A stretch of DNA of 5,230 nucleotides from Actinomycetota bacterium (GTDB lineage Bacteria > Actinomycetota > Thermoleophilia > Gaiellales > Gaiellaceae), in contig VAXY01000175.1 of the NCBI GenBank assembly GCA_005885085.1, forward strand, positions 1 to 5,230. The letters are read 5' to 3'. Below, piece by piece: positions 1 through 5,230 of this stretch; within the stretch, counting starts at the first letter, position 1, and each line of letters opens with the position of its first letter. The translations under genes and the position numbers were made by a program. Below the pieces are notes generated by a model. It did not search any database. It saw only the letters and a program-made list of their open reading frames with translations, and had not been told where the DNA came from.

Positions 1-515
1 ATGCGCTGGATCGCGTCCTTGATGTCGGAGCGCGCCGCCGTCACAAGCCGGATCGGCCCGTGCAGCGCTTCGCGCAGCCGCGTCAGGTGCGACGCGTTGT
101 CCGCGTCCGGAACGGCGACGATCACGCAGTCGCCCTCCCGTTTGAGCGGTAGCGCGCAATACATCTCTGCGGCGGCGCGCGGAAGTAGGAAGGCAACTTC
201 GTGGTCGATCGGGTTCGCGTCGAGGTCGACGAATTCTTGCCCCTGCTGCGCAGCGAGCAGCCGCGTCAGCTCTCGCTCCGGCAGCCCGTACTCGAGCAGC
301 ACCTCGCCGAGCCGCCGGCCGCTTTCGGCCGCTTCGGCCAGCGCACGGTTGACGGTGTCGAGCGACATCAGGCCTGCGCGATAGACGAGCGTGCCAAGCG
401 GATAGCTCCGCATCTCGGCAGAGCTGTAAGGGGGAATGGCCGGGGCGGCGGGCGCCGCCGGGGTCGTCTCGAACATCGTCATCGCCGCAGGTTCTCCACA
501 CAACAGATTCGTCAT
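1..515 (-). CDS. MshEN (GspE/PilB N-terminal type) domain protein, partial, C-terminus beyond left edge
   Basis: The minus strand is open from an in-frame TAG at 531-533 down to base 1 with no stop, so the gene runs off the window; 171 codons are visible. A low-complexity Ala/Pro-rich leader (about residues 9-29) is followed by a domain at about 38-171. That domain has the signature of GspE/PilB N-terminal (MshEN) domains: RLGEVLLEYG (68-77), LTRLLAAQ (83-90), FVDLD (95-99), ID..VA.LLP (103-112), ALPL (121-124), VIVAVPD (131-137) and DIKDAIQR (164-171). In the family this domain precedes the ATPase of type II secretion or type IV pilus machines, and some members bind cyclic di-GMP. It also occurs at the N-terminus of glycosyltransferases and other proteins, so the missing part decides the function. 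I chose ATG 513-515 because GAGG stands 9 bases upstream. ATG 480-482, with GGAGAA before it, is a fair alternative and would remove 11 residues. Domain call is firm; full product unknown. Confidence 0.82.
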   Translation of the reverse strand, partial: MTNLLCGEPAAMTMFETTPAAPAAPAIPPYSSAEMRSYPLGTLVYRAGLMSLDTVNRALAEAAESGRRLGEVLLEYGLPERELTRLLAAQQGQEFVDLDANPIDHEVAFLLPRAAAEMYCALPLKREGDCVIVAVPDADNASHLTRLREALHGPIRLVTAARSDIKDAIQR

Positions 516-575
516 CCAAGGGCGCCTCGTCTACCCCCGATCGAGCTAACACGTTCGAGGGAATGAGGGGATTCT
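516..575 (-). other. Short intergenic gap before the MshEN protein gene
   Basis: This is the only sizeable gap in the window (60 bases) and so the only likely place for a new promoter or an end of the upstream operon. The minus strand has GTGTTA near 549-554 and GGGTAG about 15 bases further downstream, which is a weak likeness to an alternative sigma factor site. There is no stem followed by a T-run. I see nothing convincing in it. Confidence 0.3.
525..528 (-). promoter_or_regulatory. Ribosome binding site supporting start at 515
   Basis: The minus strand reads GAGG, nine bases before ATG 513-515. A competing GGAGAA at 492-497 serves ATG 480-482, with 11 bases between its GGAG core and the ATG. 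Both starts are in the same frame, so only the length of the low-complexity leader is in doubt. Confidence 0.4.
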
Positions 576-833
576 TCAGCCGTCCTCGAGCTCTTCCGGC
601 AGGTGCAGCCGCCGCTCGGCCTCCGGCTCGGCGAACTCGACCGCCGTTGAGCGCTGCAGCTGCTGGAGCGCCTTCGCACCGTGCGCGTCGGCGACCGTCG
701 TGACGTAGAGCGCCGCGAGCTCGGGATCGGTTTCGTCCGGAAACAGACGCTCTGCCTCCGCGGGCAGCCCGGCGAGCACCTCCTCCTGCTCGGCTGGATT
801 CGCGCTGCCACGGAACTTGAACCTGATCCTCAT
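576..833 (-). CDS. Small stand-alone protein resembling a subtilase prodomain
   Basis: This 85-residue protein starts with an ATG that overlaps the peptidase stop (ATGA at 830-833); GGAGG lies 10 bases upstream of it. It has no signal peptide, no membrane segment and no cysteine. The layout suggests a small alpha/beta fold: strand MRIRFKF (1-7), an acidic helix at about 12-29, strand ALYVTTVAD (41-49), helix AKALQQLQ (53-60), strand AVEFAEP (64-70), then a charged tail. Residues 30-70 align by hand with residues 62-101 of the neighbouring peptidase prodomain: 14 identities in 40 aligned positions with one gap, best at STAVEFAEP against SPAIAFAEP. Prodomains of this kind fold and inhibit subtilases, and free-standing versions (yeast protease B inhibitor 2, the fungal inhibitor POIA1) are known. 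A trans-acting inhibitor or folding helper for the upstream peptidase is therefore my inference. The peptidase ends naturally just before this gene, so this is not a frameshifted tail. The gene is very likely real; its role is unproven. Confidence 0.8.
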   Translation of the reverse strand: MRIRFKFRGSANPAEQEEVLAGLPAEAERLFPDETDPELAALYVTTVADAHGAKALQQLQRSTAVEFAEPEAERRLHLPEELEDG

Positions 834-2041
834 CCCAGCGCGGCCTCCACGTCGAGAAGCCCGCTGCCGTACGCCTGCGTGAACGACTGCCCGCCCATGT
901 CTGCGGCTTTCGCGGCGGTGTCGCGCAGATGTTGCTTCGTGTCGGCCGGCGTCCAGTCCGGGTGTTCCGCGGCGACGAGCGCAGCAGCGCCGGCGACGTG
1001 CGGCGTCGCCATCGACGTGCCGCTCCACGAGGCGTACCTCGTGTCGGGCCGAAAGTCGGAGGCCGTGGTGGGCAACGTCGAGAGGACGTCGGAGCCCGGC
1101 GCGGCGAGACCGATGTGCGCGCCCGTGTTCGAGAACGGCGAGCGCCTGTCGGTCTCGGCGGCTGCGCCGACCGCCAGGACGTGCTCGTACGCCGCGGGGT
1201 ATTCCGTGGGATTGCCGTTGGCGTAGTCGTTGCCCATCGCCGCCACGACGGTGACACCGGCACGTTCGAGGCGATCGAAGAGGAGCTGCTCCGCCTGTGA
1301 CGGCTGCGTCCCGCCGAGCGAGAGGTTGAGGACCTTCGCACCCGACGCGGCGACCGCGTTCAGCGCGCGCAGGAATCTCGTCCCGTCGACATAGAAGTTC
1401 CCCTGGACCGGCTGATCGGGAAAGACCTTCCACATCGCGAGTCGGCAGCCCGCGACCCCGACGATGCCCGCCTCGTTGTTCGGGCGAGCGGCGATGATCC
1501 CGCTCACGTGGGTTCCGTGGCCGACGATGTCGGTCGCGCCGGCGCCCTCGTGGTCGTACGTCACCACGGCGCCGTCGAGATCCGGATGCGCGCCGTCCAC
1601 ACCGGTGTCGCAGATCGCGACCGTGATGTCGTTCGGCGCCGGCCGATCTGATTCGAACCAGCGAATTGCACGCAGCCCCCACTGCCGGTTGCGTCTCGGA
1701 TCGGCAGCTGCGGCCGTGGACAGCCAGCGCGCGGGCACAGGCTCGGCGAACGCGATCGCCGGCGACGACTCGACGCGCTGCAGCAACTCCGGCGAGACCG
1801 GCTGGGCCAGCTCCACCAGCGTCATTCCTCTGAGCTCGTCGTTGTCGGAATCGAACAAGGGCTCGACCCGGTGCGCGCCGGCCTCGCGAATGAGCCAGTC
1901 GAATGGTTCGGAGACGGCCGCGGCACTCGCCTGCAACGCCTCGGAATGCACACGCACGACAACCTCTCCCGGCATGAACTCCAGGCGCGCCTCCGGCGGC
2001 GCTTGGAACGTCGCGACATCGCTCTCGAGCGGCGCGGTCAC
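830..2041 (-). CDS. S8 family (subtilisin-like) serine peptidase with N-terminal prodomain
   Basis: A 403-residue endopeptidase of the subtilase family. The full catalytic set is present: Asp145 in CDTGVD, His175 in GHGTHVSG, oxyanion Asn271 in AAMGND and Ser343 in SGTSMATPHVAG. The domain ends with the usual GSGLLDVEAAL. Residues about 22-101 (from FMPGEVVVRV to AIAFAEP) look like the prodomain of fervidolysin-type subtilases; the catalytic part starts near 118 (NRQWGL). The start is GTG 2039-2041. An in-frame TAG at 2054-2056 with no start codon between excludes anything longer. The Shine-Dalgarno site is weak, and ATG at residue 23 is a possible shorter start. Neither start gives a hydrophobic signal peptide, so the enzyme is probably cytoplasmic unless exported by another route. 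A Cys (144), where hydrophobic residues are common, precedes the catalytic Asp. The gene begins 26 bases after the transporter ATPase gene and overlaps the small prodomain-like gene by four bases, which suggests co-expression with both. Family assignment is firm; substrate unknown. Confidence 0.95.
   Translation of the reverse strand: MTAPLESDVATFQAPPEARLEFMPGEVVVRVHSEALQASAAAVSEPFDWLIREAGAHRVEPLFDSDNDELRGMTLVELAQPVSPELLQRVESSPAIAFAEPVPARWLSTAAAADPRRNRQWGLRAIRWFESDRPAPNDITVAICDTGVDGAHPDLDGAVVTYDHEGAGATDIVGHGTHVSGIIAARPNNEAGIVGVAGCRLAMWKVFPDQPVQGNFYVDGTRFLRALNAVAASGAKVLNLSLGGTQPSQAEQLLFDRLERAGVTVVAAMGNDYANGNPTEYPAAYEHVLAVGAAAETDRRSPFSNTGAHIGLAAPGSDVLSTLPTTASDFRPDTRYASWSGTSMATPHVAGAAALVAAEHPDWTPADTKQHLRDTAAKAADMGGQSFTQAYGSGLLDVEAALG
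844..848 (-). promoter_or_regulatory. Ribosome binding site of the 85-residue gene
   Basis: The minus strand reads GGAGG inside the last codons of the peptidase gene, 10 bases before the ATG at 831-833. Together with the ATGA overlap it supports an independently translated, probably coupled, small gene. Confidence 0.6.
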
Positions 2042-2067
2042 CTTGCCACGACGCTAGCGCACACGTG

Positions 2068-3093
2068 TCAGGAATCCGTGAGCGCCAGGTGAGCGTCGTC
2101 AGGATGCAGATCTTCGGCATCCGCTTCGGCGACGTGGCACGCCACCAGACGGTGCACTCCGATCGGCCGCAGCCGCGGAGTCTCCACTTCGCAGCGCTCG
2201 ATCGCGAACGGACAGCGAGGCTGGAAGCGGCAACCCTCGCCGGGATCGATCACCTTCGGCGGCTCGCCGACGTCCGTCTTGTCGGAGAGGCGGAGCTCCG
2301 CGCGCGGATCAGGCACAGCAGAGAGCAGGAGCTGCGTGTACGGATGCTTGGGGCGCTGGAGCACGGCCTCGGTCGGCCCTTCCTCCACGAGGTGGCCGGC
2401 GTACATCACGAGCACGCGGTCGGCGATGTAGCGCGCGCTCGCCACGTCATGCGTGATGTAGAGGAACGAGACGCCCTCACGCTCTCGGAGCTCGCTCATC
2501 AGGTTGAGGATTCCGATCCGGATCGAGACGTCCAGCATCGACACGGGCTCGTCGGCGATGATCAGCTTCGGCCGGAAGGCGAGGGCCTGCGCGAATCCGA
2601 CCCGCTGGCGCTGTCCGCCGCTCAGCTCATACGGGAACTTCCGCGCGGCCGCGCCCGACGGAACGAGCCCGACCGCATCTAGCACCTGCTCCACCTCGAG
2701 TCGCCGCCCCTTGTGGCCGAGCCCGCGGCGATGCAGCCTGACCCCGCGGCCGATCGCGTGCGCGATCCGGTACGCCGGGTTGATCGAGCTGTACGGGTCC
2801 TGGAAGACCATCGGCACGTCGCTGCAGTACGCGAGGCGCTGCCTGCGAGAGCGCATTCCACTGAGCGGCTTCCCTTCGAAGTAGATCTCGCCGCTCGTCG
2901 GCTTGTACACGCGCGCGAGCAGCCGGGCGATCGTGCTCTTCCCGCTGCCGCTCTCCCCGACCAGCGCGACGATCTCGCCCCTGCCGATCGTCAGATCGAC
3001 GTCGTCGACGGCGTGCAATGTCTGCCCGGACAGCAGCTTGCCGACGCGAAAGTGCCGCGTGAGGCCCTCGGTGCGGAGCAGCGGCTCGGTCAC
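2068..3093 (-). CDS. DppF/OppF-family ABC transporter ATP-binding protein
   Basis: A 341-residue ATPase that would drive import through the two upstream permease domains, pairing with the ATPase half of the fused protein. Motifs in order: Walker A GESGSGKST (46-54), Q-loop Gln98 in VFQDPYSSINP, signature LSGGQRQR (157-164), Walker B LIIADE (177-182), D-loop SMLDVS (185-190) and H-loop His215 in ITHD. The C-terminal oligopeptide-transporter extension follows, with HPYTQLLLSAVPDP (250-263) and four cysteines at 288, 294, 301 and 319. Length is normal for the family. The start is GTG 3091-3093, which overlaps the upstream stop as GTGA and has AGGGAG four bases before it. The same frame stays open upstream to 3747, but that part lies inside the preceding gene and has no ATPase character. 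The SMLDVSIRIGILNLM version of the D-loop is, from memory, common in branches of this family linked to oligosaccharides, so a peptide substrate should not be assumed. Confidence 0.95.
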   Translation of the reverse strand: MTEPLLRTEGLTRHFRVGKLLSGQTLHAVDDVDLTIGRGEIVALVGESGSGKSTIARLLARVYKPTSGEIYFEGKPLSGMRSRRQRLAYCSDVPMVFQDPYSSINPAYRIAHAIGRGVRLHRRGLGHKGRRLEVEQVLDAVGLVPSGAAARKFPYELSGGQRQRVGFAQALAFRPKLIIADEPVSMLDVSIRIGILNLMSELREREGVSFLYITHDVASARYIADRVLVMYAGHLVEEGPTEAVLQRPKHPYTQLLLSAVPDPRAELRLSDKTDVGEPPKVIDPGEGCRFQPRCPFAIERCEVETPRLRPIGVHRLVACHVAEADAEDLHPDDAHLALTDS

Positions 3094-5063
3094 ACCGCTC
3101 CCTGCGAGGCGGTCGCGAGAGCGCCCTCCGGCAGTTCGCCGTTCTCGTAGAGGACACAGCGGACGAGGTCGCGCTCGACGTTGAACAGGGGCGGCACGGC
3201 CGACGTGCAGCGCGGCATCACGTGGGGACAGCGCGGCGCGAAGCGGCAACCCGCCGGCGGCCGCGAGAGATCCGGCGGTGTCCCGGGGATCCCGGCCAGA
3301 TGAACTTTCGGTCCGTGAATGGACGGGAACGCGTCCAGCAACGCTCGCGTGTAGGGATGGCGTGCGTGCTCGAAGATCTGCCGCGTCTTTCCGAACTCCG
3401 CCACCTGAGCTGCGTACATGACGAGCACGCGGTCGGAGAAATGACTCACGAGCGACATGTCGTGCGTGACGAAGACGACCGCGAAACCGAGCTTGTGCTG
3501 CAACTCCTTGATCTGCACCATCAACGAGCGCTGCGCGACGACGTCGAGCGCTGAGGTCGGCTCGTCCATGATGATCAGGTCCGGCGTGAAGAGGAGCGCC
3601 ATCGCGATCATGGCGCGCTGTCGCATTCCACCCGACAGCTGGTGGGGATAGCTGTCGAGATGCAGGGGATCGATCGAGACGAGTCGCAGCACTTCCTTCG
3701 AGCGCTCCTCGATCGCCTTCGCGGTCAGGTTCGAATGGGCTTTGCACGCGTCACGCATCTGCGCTCTGATCGACAGGACCGGGTTGAGAGCGTTCATGGC
3801 GCTCTGCATCACCACCGAAAACTCCCGCCAGCGGACGTGCCGCAACTGGCGCTCGGTCAGAGCCACCAGGTCACGTCCCTGAAAGAGGATCTCGCCCTTC
3901 ATGATCTGGCCGGCGAACGGCGGGCCGAGCAACCGTGCGATCGCGTAGAGCAAGGTCGACTTCCCGCAGCCGGACTCGCCGACGATGCCGAGAAACTCGC
4001 CTCGGCCGACGTCGAGGTCGACATTGTCGACGGCGACCACCGGCCCGTCGTCGGAGGCGTACGCGACGGTCAGCCCGCGGACTGCGAGGATCCCGTCGGG
4101 CTCCGGCGGGCCGTCCCGGCGCACCGGCGCCTCGTTCCTGGCGGTATCGATCTGCCGGTCGAGGCGCCGCATGCGCAGCGCCGGATTGCTGATCTCGTCG
4201 AACGCGTAGTTGAGCAGGGCGAAGGCGGCGCCGAGCCCGGCGACGCAGATGCCCGGCATGATCGCCCAGAGCACCATGTTCGCTCCGAGCGCCTCATTGT
4301 TCTCCGCCCAGTAGAGCATCGTGCCCCAGCTTTGACTGTTCGGATCGCCGAGCCCGATGAACTGCAGGCCGGCGGCGGCAAGCACGGCATACAACGCGCC
4401 ACCGAGGAACGTCGCGACGATCAGCGACGTCATCGTCGGAAGAATCTCGAACACGATCACGTACGACTTCCGCTCGCCCCTGACGCGCGCCGACTCGAGA
4501 AAGTCACGCGTACGCAGCGATAGCGTCTGCGAGCGCAGCTGGCGGGCGCCGTAGGACCAGCCGAGAGCCCCGAGCACGACGACGAGCGTGAACAGGCCGG
4601 AGTTCTTCTCGTACGCCGCGATCACGATGATCAGCGGGAAGACGAGCGAGAGCACGCCGTCCGCGATGCCGCCGAGATATGCGGCCGACACTCCGATCAG
4701 GACGGCGAGAGCGGTCGCAAGCCCGCCGACGGCGAAGGCGATGATCACCGACTGCCGCGTGCCCCAGATCAGCTGGGAGAGGACGTCCTGTCCGTAGGCC
4801 GTCGTTCCGAACCAGTGGTGGGCGGACGGGCCGAGAGCCGGCTGGTAGACCTCGGCGTTCGGATCGTGCGGTGCGACCTGTCCCGGGAAGACCGCGAGCA
4901 CGAGGAAGAAGCCCAGCAGGATCAGGCCTGCAAGCGCCTTCCGGTTGCGACCGACGGCGCGCCAGAGGTCGGCGCCGAAACCGCGCCGCGCTTCCGCGAG
5001 GGGCGGGTCCGGCCCCGGCGTCGTCGCCGGCTCGACGGTCGCCGTCATCGCCTGAGCGCTCAT
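3090..5063 (-). CDS. Fused DppC/OppC-type permease and DppD/OppD-type ATPase
   Basis: One uninterrupted 657-residue frame joins two transporter parts that are usually separate. Residues about 30-297 are the permease: first membrane helix at about 43-60, the HWFGTTAYGQDVLSQLIWG periplasmic motif (83-101), further helices at about 105-130, 137-152, 157-171, 212-237 and 262-287, and the coupling loop ESARVRG to EILP (190-209) that contacts the ATPase. A polar linker at about 298-323 leads to the ATPase: Walker A GESGCGKST (362-370), Gln420, signature LSGGMRQR (476-483), Walker B LIIMDE (496-501), SALDV (504-508) and His534. The C-terminal extension has HPYTRALLDAFPS (569-581) and cysteines 606, 612, 619 and 636. 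The start ATG overlaps the upstream stop (ATGA at 5060-5063); no clear Shine-Dalgarno site precedes it, which fits coupled translation. GTG at residue 314 could start a separate ATPase, but there is no stop to require it. Such fusions occur in other bacteria. Domain calls are firm; substrate unknown. Confidence 0.95.
   Translation of the reverse strand: MSAQAMTATVEPATTPGPDPPLAEARRGFGADLWRAVGRNRKALAGLILLGFFLVLAVFPGQVAPHDPNAEVYQPALGPSAHHWFGTTAYGQDVLSQLIWGTRQSVIIAFAVGGLATALAVLIGVSAAYLGGIADGVLSLVFPLIIVIAAYEKNSGLFTLVVVLGALGWSYGARQLRSQTLSLRTRDFLESARVRGERKSYVIVFEILPTMTSLIVATFLGGALYAVLAAAGLQFIGLGDPNSQSWGTMLYWAENNEALGANMVLWAIMPGICVAGLGAAFALLNYAFDEISNPALRMRRLDRQIDTARNEAPVRRDGPPEPDGILAVRGLTVAYASDDGPVVAVDNVDLDVGRGEFLGIVGESGCGKSTLLYAIARLLGPPFAGQIMKGEILFQGRDLVALTERQLRHVRWREFSVVMQSAMNALNPVLSIRAQMRDACKAHSNLTAKAIEERSKEVLRLVSIDPLHLDSYPHQLSGGMRQRAMIAMALLFTPDLIIMDEPTSALDVVAQRSLMVQIKELQHKLGFAVVFVTHDMSLVSHFSDRVLVMYAAQVAEFGKTRQIFEHARHPYTRALLDAFPSIHGPKVHLAGIPGTPPDLSRPPAGCRFAPRCPHVMPRCTSAVPPLFNVERDLVRCVLYENGELPEGALATASQGAV
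3098..3103 (-). promoter_or_regulatory. Ribosome binding site deciding the GTG start of the ATPase gene
   Basis: The minus strand reads AGGGAG four bases before GTG 3091-3093. It sits inside the end of the fused permease/ATPase gene and supports the GTG rather than any codon in the longer open frame. Confidence 0.6.
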
Positions 5064-5230
5064 GAGCGGTCGCGCGTCCGGGGATCGAGCAGGGCGGTTG
5101 CGCCGTCGGCGACGAGGATCGCCACGAGCACCGCCACGGTCAGCAGCAGGAACAACGCCTGCATCAGCGCGTAGTCCTGGTTCTCGACCGACTGCAGGAA
5201 CATCCAGCCGACGCCGGGATAGTTGAAGAC
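5060..5230 (-). CDS. DppB/OppB-type ABC transporter permease, C-terminal fragment, N-terminus beyond right edge
   Basis: The last 56 codons of a permease are visible, ending at TGA 5060-5062. The frame starts VFNYPGVGWMFLQSV, the conserved C-terminal motif (NYPGLG type) of DppB/OppB permeases. It continues through QDYALMQALFLL (19-30) into a final membrane helix, LLTVAVLVAILVADGATALLD in reading order, and ends with LDPRTRDRS, the usual short cytoplasmic tail. It would form the translocation channel together with the permease half of the next protein. The stop overlaps the next start by four bases, which points to one operon. Too short for the ORF to show a start; everything upstream, including any substrate-binding protein gene, is outside the window. 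Confidence 0.92.
   Translation of the reverse strand, partial: VFNYPGVGWMFLQSVENQDYALMQALFLLLTVAVLVAILVADGATALLDPRTRDRS

Noticed and set aside
1..384. A 127-codon plus-strand frame starting at base 1
   Set aside because: It is opposite the MshEN-domain gene and reads as Ser/Arg-rich low complexity, the usual mirror of a GC-rich gene.
516..575. Possible hairpin or alternative-sigma promoter in the gap
   Set aside because: The best stem (ATCCCC with GGGGGT) has a wobble pair, a loop near 28 bases and no T-run. The GTGTTA/GGGTAG pair is too degenerate to call.
576..833. The small gene as a frameshifted tail of the peptidase
   Set aside because: The peptidase ends with the normal C-terminal helix of its family, and the small gene has its own ATG, ribosome binding site and a domain-like fold pattern.
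576..2120. A single 514-codon minus-strand frame covering the small gene and most of the peptidase region
   Set aside because: Only its last 85 codons look like protein. The rest is Arg-rich low-complexity translation lying in another frame of the peptidase gene, whose catalytic motifs are intact.
2065..2682. A 205-codon plus-strand frame
   Set aside because: It is antisense to the clearly coding ATPase gene, with low-complexity composition and no recognisable motif.
3094..3747. A 218-residue N-terminal extension of the separate ATPase
   Set aside because: It overlaps the ATPase half of the fused gene in another frame, is Arg-rich, and adds no recognisable domain. GTG 3091-3093 has a good ribosome binding site and the normal family N-terminus.
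3642..4523. A 293-codon plus-strand frame
   Set aside because: It lies wholly opposite the fused permease/ATPase gene, is rich in Arg, Asp, Glu and His, and shows no domain. Long opposite-strand frames are expected at this base composition.

Overview
The window is GC-rich, and every gene I can support lies on the minus strand with almost no space between genes. It looks like a free-living, high-GC bacterium. An oligopeptide-type ABC transporter with a fused permease/ATPase gene, together with an MshEN (GspE N-terminal type) domain protein, would fit an actinomycete, possibly of the Thermoleophilia type. That placement is an inference from gene style and base composition, not a proven assignment.

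In the direction of transcription (right to left): (1) 5060-5230, the last 56 residues of a DppB/OppB-type permease, cut by the right edge. (2) 3090-5063, one 657-residue protein that joins a DppC/OppC-type permease to a DppD/OppD-type ATPase. (3) 2068-3093, a DppF/OppF-type ATPase. (4) 830-2041, a subtilisin-family (S8) serine peptidase with a prodomain, a complete catalytic set and no visible signal peptide. (5) 576-833, an 85-residue protein whose second half resembles the prodomain of the neighbouring peptidase. (6) 1-515, the N-terminal part of a protein with an MshEN domain, cut by the left edge.

Genes 1-2, 2-3 and 4-5 overlap by four bases (ATGA, GTGA, ATGA), and genes 3-4 are 26 bases apart. 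This suggests one transcript carrying an importer, then a peptidase, then a prodomain-like partner. Genes 1-3 would form an inner-membrane importer with two permease domains and two ATPase domains. Its binding protein presumably lies beyond the right edge. Substrate is unproven: the superfamily carries peptides, nickel and, in some branches, oligosaccharides. An intracellular peptidase beside it would fit peptide use, but this is only context.

The most interesting point is the 85-residue gene. By hand it aligns with the peptidase prodomain at about 14 of 40 positions with one gap, and it may be a free-standing propeptide-like inhibitor or folding helper. No RNA genes, mobile elements, CRISPR arrays or convincing terminators were seen. 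There is no gene-free stretch above 300 bases; the largest gap is 516-575.
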